Positions 24,979 through 33,678 of a DNA stretch of 46,770 bases are shown here, piece by piece; the stretch's first letter is position 1; the number at the start of each line of letters is the position of its first letter. The notes beneath the pieces are model-generated. The model ran no database searches. It saw only the letters and a list, made by a program, of their open reading frames with translations, and was not told where the DNA came from. The stretch is from Gammaproteobacteria bacterium (lineage in GTDB: Bacteria > Pseudomonadota > Gammaproteobacteria > Pseudomonadales > Halieaceae), in the NCBI GenBank assembly GCA_024686215.1, contig JAIBDN010000013.1, positions 1 through 46,770 of the forward strand, read 5' to 3'. The position numbers and the translations under genes were made by a program.

Positions 24979-25872
24979 ATGCAGAAGAATGACCAACAAG
25001 ATATAGCGGCGCTGAATGCGGCGAAAAACTACATGGGGGCTGTTGCCTGGCCTACGATCGCACTGGGCCTGACTATTCCCCTGGCTTACCTGTGCACGCC
25101 GTTACTGGTCATCAGTGGAAGCCTTCACTTATTCGTGGGTCTGTTACTGATGTCGGTATTCACCTATGCGGCCTATACCGTATTGCATGATGCCGCGCAT
25201 GGTTCGATTTCCGGTAGTCATAAAGAGTTACGCTGGCTAAACGAAATGCTGGGCTACATGGCTGCCTGGGTACTAATGATCCCATTGACGGCACACCGAC
25301 ATGAACACCTGGCACATCATCGTCATACTAACGAAGAGGGTGATCCGGACCTGGTCGTAGCCGACATGAATAAATCTCCGCTGCATGCGGCAAAGGCGGC
25401 GCTGAGAGTTGTCGCTGGCCAGTACCGGTATTACTTCACGCATCGCTGGGGGAAGGGGGCAAGGTCCCAGGACCTCTATTTGTGTCTTGAATTAACTGCG
25501 GCAATTGTACCCCGACTGGCTTTTATCGCGGCGGGATACTGGTTGGAAGCCGCGGTGCTGTTTGGACTTGCCGGTATTATCGGCGTAGCGGTACTCATGT
25601 ACTTATTTGCGTATGTCGTGCATACCCCGCATCAGTCAGTTGGGCGTTATGTCGATACTTCGACATTTGTTACCTCTGGGTTCCTGGGCCGCGTTGTGAC
25701 CGTGTTATGGGGCTACCAGAATTACCATTCAATCCACCACCTGTACCCACGCGTGCCGTTTTATAAATACGCAGACCTGTTTGCTGACATCGAAGACATT
25801 ATGATTGCCAAGGGCGCACCAATTCATAGACTGTATACTCCCAAGCAGTTCAAGCCCTTAAAAATTGGCTGA
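24979..25872 (+). CDS. Membrane fatty-acid desaturase / carotene hydroxylase-type di-iron enzyme
   Basis: A 297-residue integral membrane protein with hydrophobic segments and three histidine clusters: HDAAH (in VLHDAAHGS), HEHLAHHRH and HSIHH (in [13 protein letters not shown]). These ligate the di-iron centre of membrane desaturases and hydroxylases. The spacing resembles the FA_desaturase family including CrtR-type carotene hydroxylases; the alkane hydroxylase AlkB pattern is not matched. The ATG at 24979 follows GGGAGA; a GTG 18 nt upstream is less likely. An AraC-type direct-repeat operator lies upstream, and 20 bp downstream begins the pterin dehydratase gene. Its substrate (acyl chain, alkane or isoprenoid) is unknown. 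Confidence 0.9.
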   Translation: MQKNDQQDIAALNAAKNYMGAVAWPTIALGLTIPLAYLCTPLLVISGSLHLFVGLLLMSVFTYAAYTVLHDAAHGSISGSHKELRWLNEMLGYMAAWVLMIPLTAHRHEHLAHHRHTNEEGDPDLVVADMNKSPLHAAKAALRVVAGQYRYYFTHRWGKGARSQDLYLCLELTAAIVPRLAFIAAGYWLEAAVLFGLAGIIGVAVLMYLFAYVVHTPHQSVGRYVDTSTFVTSGFLGRVVTVLWGYQNYHSIHHLYPRVPFYKYADLFADIEDIMIAKGAPIHRLYTPKQFKPLKIG

Positions 25873-25892
25873 TATTCTTCAAGGAACAAACC

Positions 25893-26177
25893 GTGCGAAC
25901 AGAGAAACTGCCTGCAGACGTGATAGAAAAAAATTTACAGCAATGCCCGCACTGGGCGCTTGATCAGGGAAAACTCTACCGGCGCTTTGTCTTCGATGAT
26001 TTCGTCGCCGCATTTGGCTTTATGTCACGGGTAGCGCTGCTGGCCGAGGCAATGAACCATCACCCCGAATGGTCCAATGTATGGAACCGTGTGGAGATAC
26101 ACCTTACCACCCATGATGCGGGTGGTATCTCTGACCTGGACTTCCAGCTGGCGCGAAAGATTGACGCTTTGAGTTAG
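25893..26177 (+). CDS. phhB: 4a-hydroxytetrahydrobiopterin dehydratase (PhhB/DCoH family)
   Basis: A 94-residue pterin-4a-carbinolamine dehydratase, which recycles the pterin cofactor of aromatic amino acid hydroxylases. The signature [27 protein letters not shown] carries the catalytic His-His-x-Glu and the later His. No phenylalanine hydroxylase is in the window. The GTG start follows an AAGGAAC element. It lies 20 bp after the desaturase on the same strand, so the two are probably cotranscribed. Its TAG stop overlaps the TAA of the convergent DUF4124 gene. Confidence 0.93.
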   Translation: MRTEKLPADVIEKNLQQCPHWALDQGKLYRRFVFDDFVAAFGFMSRVALLAEAMNHHPEWSNVWNRVEIHLTTHDAGGISDLDFQLARKIDALS

Positions 26178-26743
26178 CGCCGTGGCGAGACCATAGGTCG
26201 CATCAGCTGCGAGTTTGAACCTGTATTGACGTTGCCATTCGGCCTGTTCTGCGGGCGGTAGCTATGCCCCGGGCGTATCGGTGGCCGTGCAATAGGATGC
26301 TCAGGCTTTGGCCGGTAGTCGGGTCGCCAGGGTGTGTTGCCGTAATAGTTCCTGCGCCGCACGTTGCTGCTGGTATAGATGGGTGGATAGTAGTCGTTGT
26401 ACCCTGATGAATATTGCTGCTGTTGTTGCTGCGGCGCGGTTGCCTGCAGTTCCTGCATTTCTGCCCGGTGTTTCTCGCGTTCGCGGCGATCAGATGCCAT
26501 GCGATCGGTGGTTTCACGCATATCTTCCAGGCGCTGCTGAGCGAGTTCAGCATCCTGCGGGGGTGGTGTGGCAATCTGGAAGCTCTCTACCTCCGGGTCG
26601 CCCTCGGGCGGGATGTCAGAAAAACTGACCACACCTTTATCATCGACCGTCTTATAGACGGTGTCCGCAGCCACCGGCAGGCAGCCCAGCAGCAGAAATG
26701 CGATCGCCTGAAGTTTTCCAACTGTTTTATGCATACTCATCAC
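26174..26743 (-). CDS. DUF4124 domain protein, exported
   Basis: A protein of about 187-189 residues with a signal peptide ([18 protein letters not shown]) followed directly by a DUF4124 domain ([22 protein letters not shown]), a coiled region rich in Glu, Arg and Gln (about 60-110), and a Pro/Tyr/Arg/Asn-rich low-complexity C-terminus. DUF4124 is a small beta-domain common at the N-terminus of exported gammaproteobacterial proteins, with unknown role. Start choice between the first and second ATG is open. Its stop overlaps that of phhB on the other strand by 2 nt. Confidence 0.85.
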   Translation of the reverse strand: MMSMHKTVGKLQAIAFLLLGCLPVAADTVYKTVDDKGVVSFSDIPPEGDPEVESFQIATPPPQDAELAQQRLEDMRETTDRMASDRREREKHRAEMQELQATAPQQQQQQYSSGYNDYYPPIYTSSNVRRRNYYGNTPWRPDYRPKPEHPIARPPIRPGHSYRPQNRPNGNVNTGSNSQLMRPMVSPRR

Positions 26744-26938
26744 CCAGAGTATAGATCAATCAATACAAGAACGAACAGATGCTGGTCATTGGACCGTTTC
26801 TCGCCGGAGAAGTTACATTGGATTTACAATGTGCGGTGTATAGTGTCTTGCGGGCCGAGGTATAGTCGCAGGGAGGTATCGACCTGTGTTCAACAGTATG
26901 AAAATTCAGGTCGCGAAAAGACAGGAGTGTGCGCTGCA

Positions 26939-27469
26939 ATGAGTCAGCAGCAGGAACATAGTGAACAGAAGCGCATGGGCACCGTGATGCAGATTCTGGC
27001 CTGGGTGGTATTTCTCGCCCTGGGTGTGTTCTATTTCAGTGATGTACTGGAAGAACAGTACAACCCCAATCGGCAGGTGCAGACCCAGTATGCGCAAGAC
27101 GGCGTTCGCGAGGTTGTGTTGCAGCGCAACAAGTTCGGTCACTACGTTACCAGTGGCGAGATCAATGGTCAGTCGGTGACCTTTATGCTGGATACCGGGG
27201 CGACGGGTGTGGCCGTGCCTGACGCGGTGGCGCAGCGTATCGGCCTAAAGCGTGGACGCGCCTTCCCTACGCAAACGGCGAATGGCGTCTCCACCAGTTA
27301 CGCCGCGCGTCTGGATCAGGTGGGGGTGGGCGACATCGTGCTGGAAAATGTATCTGCGGGTATTACCCCGGGTTTGCAGACCGAGCAGGTGTTGCTGGGT
27401 ATGTCGTTCCTGAAACACATCGAGTTCACCCAGCGCGGGAATATCCTGATTTTGCGCCAGTATCGCTAG
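26939..27469 (+). CDS. Membrane-anchored retropepsin-like aspartic protease (clan AA, TIGR02281-like)
   Basis: A 176-residue protein with one N-terminal membrane helix (about 16-36, MQILAWVVFLALGVFYFSDV) and a periplasmic retroviral-protease-like domain. The catalytic motif is FMLDTGATGVAVP, and the flap and end strands LLGMSFLKHIEFTQRGNILILRQ fit the family. Such single-domain proteases are expected to act as dimers; their bacterial substrates are mostly unknown. The ATG at 26939 has AGGAG about 11 nt upstream. The same frame stays open back to 26414, but that stretch is antisense to DUF4124 and has no membrane signal, so it is rejected. Confidence 0.9.
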   Translation: MSQQQEHSEQKRMGTVMQILAWVVFLALGVFYFSDVLEEQYNPNRQVQTQYAQDGVREVVLQRNKFGHYVTSGEINGQSVTFMLDTGATGVAVPDAVAQRIGLKRGRAFPTQTANGVSTSYAARLDQVGVGDIVLENVSAGITPGLQTEQVLLGMSFLKHIEFTQRGNILILRQYR

Positions 27470-27510
27470 TTTGCGTAAAATAGCGTGAACCATTCATCGC
27501 GAAGCCGTGT

Positions 27511-28536
27511 ATGAAGGAATCCAACGACAGACCTTTTATTCCCAGTAGTTACTCGCGCATCATGGCGCGTGAGCTGGGCCTGCAGGAGCGTGATCTGCCG
27601 CAGCTCCTGAGGGGTACGGGTCTGGCCCCGGATATATTGATGCCCGGTGATGAAACCCGGCTAAGTGGGCGACAGCAGTTGCGTATTATTGATAACGGGC
27701 AGCGCATGATGGATGCCCCCGAGTTTGGTTTGCGGGTGGGCCGCCAATTACATCCGTCAACCCATGGCCCACTGGGGTACCTGGCCCTGAGTAGCCCGGA
27801 TTTGCAAACGGCCCTCGAAGCCCTCGCTGATTTTCTTCCGGCGCGATTGCCGCTGGTGAATATTGCCGTGGATAACGACGATATCTGGTTGCGCTGTACC
27901 CTGGAGATAAAGGTGGCCGCGAATGCGAATGAACGTCGTGTATTACAGGAATGTTTCGCGCTGGTTATCCAGTCCTTCGCCGAATCCATGTTGGGTCGGG
28001 TACTGTGCGATGCGCGTATTGAACTGACGCATGAGAAACCGGTATACGAGAGAATCTACGCGCAATATTTGCATTCCCCGGTAAGCTTTGCCTGCGCGTC
28101 CAATGCCTTTCGGATTCCCGCAGTTCTTGCCCGGGTGCCCAATGCCACCGGCGATCCCGAGTCTTATGCTATGGCACAAGACCTGTGTAGAAAACTGTTG
28201 CAGCAGGCGCCCGCGTCACTCCTGCAAGCCAGTGACCAGGTCAGGCGCTTGCTGCTGTCGCAAACCCCTGGGTCCGTTACCGAGAGTGATGTTGCCCGTG
28301 CCATGTTTATATCCAAGCGCACACTGGCGCGACGCCTGGAAGGGGAGGGCAATAGCTACCGCAATATACGCGAGAAATTATTGGCGGAGCTTGCCGGACG
28401 CCACTTGCGTGACTCCGGGCTAAGCGTCGAGGCCCTGGCAGCGCTGCTGGGGTACAACGACACAGCGGCGTTTCGCAAGGCCTTTCGTCGCTGGTACGGG
28501 CAAACGCCCAGCGACTATCGCCAAGGCACGCATTGA
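27511..28536 (+). CDS. AraC/OruR-type transcriptional regulator 2
   Basis: A 341-residue regulator with the arabinose-binding-like N-terminal domain (QLRIIDNGQRMMDAPEFGLRVGRQLHPSTHGPLGYLALSSP) and C-terminal AraC HTH pair (about 245-338): AMFISKRTLARRLEGEGNSYRNIREKLL and LAALLGYNDTAAFRKAFRRWYGQTPSDYR. Its recognition helices resemble those of AraC regulator 1. It is convergent with the CYP153 gene, 26 bp away, and is a second candidate for controlling the ferredoxin-CYP153 operon, whose operator-like direct repeats lie 1.7 kb downstream. Translation starts at ATG 27511. Confidence 0.93.
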   Translation: MKESNDRPFIPSSYSRIMARELGLQERDLPQLLRGTGLAPDILMPGDETRLSGRQQLRIIDNGQRMMDAPEFGLRVGRQLHPSTHGPLGYLALSSPDLQTALEALADFLPARLPLVNIAVDNDDIWLRCTLEIKVAANANERRVLQECFALVIQSFAESMLGRVLCDARIELTHEKPVYERIYAQYLHSPVSFACASNAFRIPAVLARVPNATGDPESYAMAQDLCRKLLQQAPASLLQASDQVRRLLLSQTPGSVTESDVARAMFISKRTLARRLEGEGNSYRNIREKLLAELAGRHLRDSGLSVEALAALLGYNDTAAFRKAFRRWYGQTPSDYRQGTH

Positions 28537-28562
28537 GGCAGAACTGCATCCGCACTTTGGAA

Positions 28563-29804
28563 CTACAGGGCGTGAAGCCTTACTGGCAGTGACGTGTAAC
28601 CTCTTACAAAATTGGATTGCACCCGTTTCGGTTCCGCCATTACTTCCACAAAGCTGAAGCGCTGCATGATTTCTTCCCAGAGGATGCGCAACTGCATCTC
28701 AGCCAGACGGTTGCCCATGCAGCGGTGTATACCGAAACCAAAAGACATGTGGTGACGCGGGTTTTCTCGATCAATAATAAACGAGTTAGCGTGCTCAATG
28801 GCCGTATCGTCGTGGTTACCCGAGAGATACCACATAACGACCTTGTCGCCTTTTTTGATCTGCTTGCCCTTGAATTCGATGTCGCGAGTGGCGGTGCGAC
28901 GCATGTGCGCAAGCGGTGTTTGCCAGCGAATGATTTCCGAGACCATACCGGGAATCAACGCGTGGTTGGCGCGTAATTTTTCATATTCTGCCGGGTTCTG
29001 GTTCAGGGCTAGAATTCCCCCGGTAGCTGAGTTACGCGTGGTGTCATTGCCACCGACGATCAATAACAGAATATTCCCCAGAAATTCCATGGGACGCTCG
29101 GCAATATCCGCGGTATGGGGGTCGCGCTTTAACAGGGATATCAGGTCGAAGCTGCCGCTGTCTTCGCCGCGCGAATGCCACAGCCGGGTAAATGTTTCCA
29201 GGCACTCTTGCAGAGCTGCCATGCGCTCCTGGGGGTCGGCGTCGCCACCGGCGATCTCCGGTGTGCCGGTGGCCATGTCTGACCAATAGGTCAGCTTGTG
29301 GCGATCTTCGAAAGGAAAATCGAACAAGGTAGCCAGCATTTGCGTGGTCAGGTTGATCGATACACGGTCCACCCAGTCGAAGGTCTCACCAACTGGCAGG
29401 TTATCCAGTATTTCGATTACCCGGGAGCGGATCAATGCTTCCATGTCGGCCAGATTTTTTGGCGCCACCACCGGTTGTACCGCGCGCCGTTGTACATCGT
29501 GCTTGGGTGGGTCCATGGCGATGAACATTTCGAAGGGGGTCTCGTCCAGAAGATCGCCGATCACGATGGTGGGCTCCGAGGAAAAATCCTGGTGGTTACT
29601 GTCAACCGCGACGATATCTTCGAAACGGGTGATCGACCAGAAAGGCCCGAAGGGGCTGTCTGCCTGGTAGTGCACCGGATCTTCGTTTCTCAGGCGTTCA
29701 AAATAAGGGCGCCAGGCATCCAGTTGGTAGAGCCGGGCGTCACTGACATCAATGTCAGTCAGTGCGGTGGTCAGGGGGTGGGGAAGTTGTGCGATAGTGT
29801 TCAT
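28563..29804 (-). CDS. Cytochrome P450, CYP153-like terminal alkane/fatty acid hydroxylase
   Basis: A 413-residue soluble bacterial P450. The heme-binding loop FGFGIHRCMG places the thiolate at Cys362; the oxygen-activation helix is GGNDTTRNS and the ExxR is in EIIRW. Stretches such as SPFGPFWSITRFEDI, MFIAMDPPKHDVQRRAV, PVGETFDWVDRVSINLTTQMLATLFDFPFEDR and QTPLAHMRR closely follow CYP153A enzymes as I remember them, which hydroxylate the terminal carbon of n-alkanes and fatty acids. GGAG precedes the ATG. The ferredoxin gene lies 19 bp upstream in the same operon and should supply electrons. No ferredoxin reductase is in the window. Confidence 0.93.
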   Translation of the reverse strand: MNTIAQLPHPLTTALTDIDVSDARLYQLDAWRPYFERLRNEDPVHYQADSPFGPFWSITRFEDIVAVDSNHQDFSSEPTIVIGDLLDETPFEMFIAMDPPKHDVQRRAVQPVVAPKNLADMEALIRSRVIEILDNLPVGETFDWVDRVSINLTTQMLATLFDFPFEDRHKLTYWSDMATGTPEIAGGDADPQERMAALQECLETFTRLWHSRGEDSGSFDLISLLKRDPHTADIAERPMEFLGNILLLIVGGNDTTRNSATGGILALNQNPAEYEKLRANHALIPGMVSEIIRWQTPLAHMRRTATRDIEFKGKQIKKGDKVVMWYLSGNHDDTAIEHANSFIIDRENPRHHMSFGFGIHRCMGNRLAEMQLRILWEEIMQRFSFVEVMAEPKRVQSNFVRGYTSLPVRLHAL

Positions 29805-29823
29805 GGTTATCTCCTGTCAAAAA

Positions 29824-30144
29824 CTACATCTGGTATTCGGGAAGGCGCACAACCATGCCATCCATATCGGCGCTAACGTCGATCTGGCAGCTCAGGCGCG
29901 AGCTCTCCAGTCGGTCAGGGCGCATACCTAGCATGGATTCTTCCAGGGCATTTGTGTCACCGGCGGCATTACTCCACTGGTCTTCAATAAAACAGTGGCA
30001 AGTACCACAGGCGCAGGCGCCCCCGCAGTCGGCGTCGATGCCGGGCACCATGTTGTCCATGGCATTTTGCATTAGTGTCTTGCCGGACTCGGCGTCAATA
30101 GTGTGCTGCTGTCCGCTAAACTCGATCAAAGTGATTGTTGGCAT
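29824..30144 (-). CDS. 2Fe-2S ferredoxin, electron donor for the CYP153-like P450
   Basis: A 106-residue adrenodoxin/putidaredoxin-type ferredoxin. The cluster ligands are in ADCGGACACGTCHCFIEDQW (C-x5-C-x2-C type) with a fourth Cys near the end in LSCQIDVS; LEESMLGM and the C-terminal VVRLPEYQ are standard for the family. An AGGAG-like site precedes the ATG. It is the first gene of a two-gene operon with the P450. Two 16-nt direct repeats 21 bp apart start 58 nt upstream, and a TAAACT -10-like element with a poor -35 lies between them and the gene, as expected for an activator-dependent promoter. Confidence 0.93.
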   Translation of the reverse strand: MPTITLIEFSGQQHTIDAESGKTLMQNAMDNMVPGIDADCGGACACGTCHCFIEDQWSNAAGDTNALEESMLGMRPDRLESSRLSCQIDVSADMDGMVVRLPEYQM

Positions 30145-30202
30145 GTTGCTCGCTCCTGTTGTTTGATGCGCTGTAGTTTAGAGAGCGACAAGCGCTGGAG
30201 AA

Positions 30203-30239
30203 GGTTATATATTGCCAACAGGGGGTTATATATTGCCAA
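30203..30239 (-). promoter_or_regulatory. Putative AraC-type operator: perfect 16-nt direct repeat before ferredoxin-CYP153
   Basis: GGTTATATATTGCCAA occurs twice (30203-30218 and 30224-30239), separated by CAGGG, giving a 21-bp period (two helical turns). Read toward ferredoxin each unit is TTGGCAATATATAACC with spacer CCCTG. A 21-bp direct repeat next to the -35 region is the classical arrangement for AraC-family activation. The same layout is found at 24875-24911. Confidence 0.7.
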
Positions 30240-30328
30240 TAAGCGACCCGTTTGACGATACCTGAACCGTGTGCTGCACTGTAGGTGGGAATACTGAGAA
30301 AATTTTGCTAACGGCGGAACGATACGGA

Positions 30329-31762
30329 ATGTCCACGCTTACCCCGCTTGAAAAATGGTCTTACGCTGTTGGTAACATGCCGTTTGCCGTTAAGGATGCC
30401 GCCTTCCAGAGTTTTGTGGTGTTCTATTACACTCAGGTACAGGGTTTAAGTGGCACCTTAACCGGGTTGGCAATGTTTATTGCCTTGTCCTGGGACGCGG
30501 TGACAGACCCCGTAGTGGGAAGTTGGTGTGATACCGTGCGCTCCCGCTGGGGGCGGCGCCACCCCTTGTTGTTGCTGGGAGGCGTTCCCACAGCATTTCT
30601 TTGCTTTGCATTGTTTGTGCCACCACAGGGCCTGGGAGAAACGGGCACTTTCTTCTGGTTGTTGGCAGTGTGTTTGCTGTTGCGAACGTTTATCACTATT
30701 TATTTCATTCCCTATTCAGCCATGGGTGCTGAACTGTCCAGGGACTACGATGAGCGCACCGACATTGCCAAAAGCCGGGTCACTATGGCCTGGGTCGCGG
30801 GTATGGTCATGCCCGCTTTTGCTTTTGCGGTGATCTTTCGCTCCGAGGGTGGCGTGGATGGGCGGTTGGTAGAGGCAAACTATCTCATCTATGGCCTGGT
30901 TTCTTGCCTGGTGGCCGGTCTGACCATCCTGTTTTGTGTGTGGGGGACACGCTCGGTGATACCCCGTCTTCCGACTGCTGCAGACAATCACCCGCGCTTC
31001 ACCCTGATACAGCCCTTCAGGGATTTTCGCGCAGCACTACTCAACCGGAACTTCCGCTATAAGCTGGGGGCCAGCCTTACTTTTGGTATGGTGGCCGGTG
31101 TCTACTATACCTTGTCCCTGTACCTGGCGACCTATTTTTGGGAGTTCAGCAGTAACCAGTTAGCGGGCTTTGTCTTGCCGACCGCCCTGGGGACTATCCT
31201 GGCTTTTATCAGCGTCAATCGACTGGGGCGACGCTATGACAAAGCCGTATTGTTAAGTGCCGCAGCGATAGCCATTGCGCTTACTGCCTCAGGGCTGATT
31301 GGCGCGCGTCTGCTGGGTTGGTTGCCGGAGAATGGCCACCCGCTGATTTACTTCCTGGCCTGCGTCAGCACCTGTCTGAGCACCATGATCATCGTTAGCC
31401 TGATGACCCTGTCGGCGTCACTAATAGCAGATATCCTTGATGAGCAGGAACTGGCCACCGGCCAGCGTCAGGAGGGAACATTCTTTGCGGCGGGAAGTTT
31501 TATCGGCAAGGCAACTTCCGGCGTAGGTACCTTATTAGCCGGCGTGGTGATCGACCTCGCTGGCATAGAGACCGGGAGTGCGCCGGGCGAGGTCCCGCAA
31601 AGTGTGTTGCAGTCTTTGGGCGGCTTTACCATAGCGGTTGTGGCTAGTCTTTCCCTGGTGTCTTTCTGGTTTTATAGCCGCATAAAACTGGGACGTACTG
31701 AGCATGCAAGAATATTGCAGCGTCTGGATAAGAAACGCGAGGGGCAGCCAGCGCCAGGATAA
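30329..31762 (+). CDS. GPH-family (MelB-like) MFS cation symporter
   Basis: A transporter of about 477 residues with 12 predicted membrane helices of the glycoside-pentoside-hexuronide:cation symporter family. Family marks are EKWSYAVGNMPFAVKD at the N-terminus, the cation-site helix DAVTDPVVGSWCDTVRSRWGRRHPLLL, and YSAMGAELSRDYDERTDIAKSRV in the loop after helix 4. Family members often move sugars, but marine relatives beside catabolic genes have unknown substrates. The ATG at 30329 begins the conserved N-terminus; an upstream frame start adds 20 atypical residues. It is divergent from the ferredoxin-CYP153 operon and shares the repeat-bearing region. Confidence 0.9.
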   Translation: MSTLTPLEKWSYAVGNMPFAVKDAAFQSFVVFYYTQVQGLSGTLTGLAMFIALSWDAVTDPVVGSWCDTVRSRWGRRHPLLLLGGVPTAFLCFALFVPPQGLGETGTFFWLLAVCLLLRTFITIYFIPYSAMGAELSRDYDERTDIAKSRVTMAWVAGMVMPAFAFAVIFRSEGGVDGRLVEANYLIYGLVSCLVAGLTILFCVWGTRSVIPRLPTAADNHPRFTLIQPFRDFRAALLNRNFRYKLGASLTFGMVAGVYYTLSLYLATYFWEFSSNQLAGFVLPTALGTILAFISVNRLGRRYDKAVLLSAAAIAIALTASGLIGARLLGWLPENGHPLIYFLACVSTCLSTMIIVSLMTLSASLIADILDEQELATGQRQEGTFFAAGSFIGKATSGVGTLLAGVVIDLAGIETGSAPGEVPQSVLQSLGGFTIAVVASLSLVSFWFYSRIKLGRTEHARILQRLDKKREGQPAPG

Positions 31763-31802
31763 TTAAGGCGGTGCTCGCGCGTCTGTCTATTGGCGTATTT
31801 GG

Positions 31803-32714
31803 CTACAGGTCCTGCGTGGAGAATGTATCGCAAGTCGCCAGGTCTCCCGTCTCAAATCCCTTACGGAACCAGCGCACGCGCTGCTCAGAACTACCGTGCG
31901 TAAAGCTGTCCGGCACCACTCGGCCTGTGGCCTCTTTTTGCAGGCGATCATCGCCAATGGCCGTGGCCGCTCGCAGTGCCTCTTCCATGTCACCCGGATC
32001 CAGTAATTGGCGGTCTACATTTGCCGCATGGCCCCATAGGCCGGCGAAGCAGTCTGCCTGTAATTCCTGACGCACCGATAGTGCATTAACCTGGGCGTCG
32101 CTTTTGCCCCGCTTTGCATCCTGCACCTGTTGACTGATCCCCAGCAGGGTTTGCACATGGTGCCCGACTTCGTGTGCAACTACGTAGGCCTGGGCGAAAT
32201 CACCCGGCGCGCCGTGTCGAGTACTCAGATCGTGGAAAAATGACAGGTCTATATACAGCTGCTGGTCTCCAGGGCAGTAAAACGGACCTACTGCCGAACT
32301 GGCCATGCCGCAGGCGGAATTGACGCGTCCGCTAAACAGCACCAGAGTCGGTTCCTTGTACTGACCGCCTTGCGCACGAAAAATACCGTTCCAGGTATCT
32401 TCGGTATCGGCCAGTACCACAGAAACAAAATCTGCCAGTTGCTGTTCCTGTGCGCTAAGTTCAGTACTGGGCTGGGCTGCGGGTGCACTGCCGCCCCCTC
32501 CAAGGAATAGCCCCAGTACGTCTATCCCTAACATGCGACCGCCAAAAATCACCACGACACCACCGATCAATATGATTCGGCCAACTTTGGTGCGTAGCAT
32601 GGCGGGTAGTAAGCGCAGCAACATAGGCGCTGCGCCGGCCGATGCACGATAGGCAGGCGTTTCACCGCGCCTGTCCTCTACGTTGTCACTGCGTCTACCG
32701 CCTTTCCAGCGCAT
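31803..32714 (-). CDS. ypfJ: Neutral zinc metallopeptidase, YpfJ/KPN_01571 family
   Basis: A 303-residue membrane-anchored putative metalloprotease. One helix (about 45-68, IILIGGVVVIFGGRMLGIDVLGLFLG) is followed by a catalytic domain with the zinc motif VVAHEVGHHVQTLLG, preceded by MASSAVGPFYCPGDQQLYIDLSFF, and by QELQADCFAGLWGH, which carries the likely third ligand. The N-terminus MRWKGGRRSDNVEDRRG is the family hallmark. GGAG precedes the ATG. It converges on the GPH transporter. Substrates of the family are not known. Confidence 0.93.
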   Translation of the reverse strand: MRWKGGRRSDNVEDRRGETPAYRASAGAAPMLLRLLPAMLRTKVGRIILIGGVVVIFGGRMLGIDVLGLFLGGGGSAPAAQPSTELSAQEQQLADFVSVVLADTEDTWNGIFRAQGGQYKEPTLVLFSGRVNSACGMASSAVGPFYCPGDQQLYIDLSFFHDLSTRHGAPGDFAQAYVVAHEVGHHVQTLLGISQQVQDAKRGKSDAQVNALSVRQELQADCFAGLWGHAANVDRQLLDPGDMEEALRAATAIGDDRLQKEATGRVVPDSFTHGSSEQRVRWFRKGFETGDLATCDTFSTQDL

Positions 32715-32777
32715 CGCGGTCTCCTTCTTTGAGCGTTACACTTAACACTATAGCGGTAAGTGCGGTTTTAATGAATG

Positions 32778-33488
32778 TCAGTCCCGGCTAGTGCCAGCGC
32801 CGCTGTTGCTTGCGCCTTCCATTGTTGTCATTCTAGCCCCGATCAGGCTGGCTACCACAATAGCCACGTAAAATTGTCCAGTGATGGCCTGCATATAGGT
32901 GAGGTAACGAGCAATGGGCTGCACGGGGCTAATATCGCCGTAACCCACTGTTGTCAGAGTGATATAGCTGTAATACAAGGCTTCCTGGAAGCCGCTGCGC
33001 CAGTCCTCGAATCCCAGGCTGGGAATTGAGCCAGGGAATATGAACTCCACCAGCAGGTAGGCCAGTGCCCAGGCCATGCCCATCAGGAAGTAGATACAGA
33101 TTGCCCCGACGATCTTGTTGCCATCAACAGCGCCCGTGAGTAATACCTGTCGACTGCAGATGGTAATCGTCAGGATTACGAATACCAGCATCGTAACAAG
33201 TTGTATTGTGCTCAGGTGGTAGATGTTCAGTAAATACTCGCCGCCTTCTATGATGATAAATATCGCGGTAATACCAATTCGTGATGACAGATTAAAACGG
33301 CCGCGCTCCAGGGACCATACGGCAACCAGGATAATGGCGGTTAGCGAAGCTCCCATAATCCGATTGACTGTTTCATTGCCCAGTTGCTGTGCCACCGCAC
33401 CGCCGAAAAAAAGCAGCATCAGCGACAGCAAGAGCCACACATAGTTATCTTTATTAGTAATTTGGCGTACTCGGGCGAACTTTGCCAT
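32778..33488 (-). CDS. Potassium channel family protein
   Basis: A protein of about 236 residues with roughly six hydrophobic segments and one pore loop near the C-terminus: SYITLTTVGYGDISPV holds the selectivity filter TVGYGD, followed by a last helix FYVAIVVASLIGARM. The N-terminal segments resemble a small voltage-sensor-like module without an obvious series of arginines. There is no C-terminal regulatory (RCK) domain. The ATG at 33488 is preceded by GAGGAG. The gene is monocistronic by spacing. Confidence 0.9.
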   Translation of the reverse strand: MAKFARVRQITNKDNYVWLLLSLMLLFFGGAVAQQLGNETVNRIMGASLTAIILVAVWSLERGRFNLSSRIGITAIFIIIEGGEYLLNIYHLSTIQLVTMLVFVILTITICSRQVLLTGAVDGNKIVGAICIYFLMGMAWALAYLLVEFIFPGSIPSLGFEDWRSGFQEALYYSYITLTTVGYGDISPVQPIARYLTYMQAITGQFYVAIVVASLIGARMTTMEGASNSGAGTSRD

Positions 33489-33678
33489 TGCTTTACTCCT
33501 CAATAATTGAACCAGGAATAGACCAACAATGAGTATTGATCCTGATCTGTACTATAGCTGATCGTTGGTCTGATAAGGGGTAAAGGAGGCTGCCTGAGGT
33601 CTGGTTTATTCCTGCGCAGCCACGGGGCTGCCTGGCGCGGTTACTGGCAAACGTAACAGCGTTTAAGGGGGTGTAACC

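Noticed and set aside
26414..26938. N-terminal extension of the retropepsin-like protease
   Set aside because: The frame is open but antisense to DUF4124, of unlikely composition (Cys/Arg-rich), and would place the membrane helix internally. The ATG at 26939 has AGGAG upstream.
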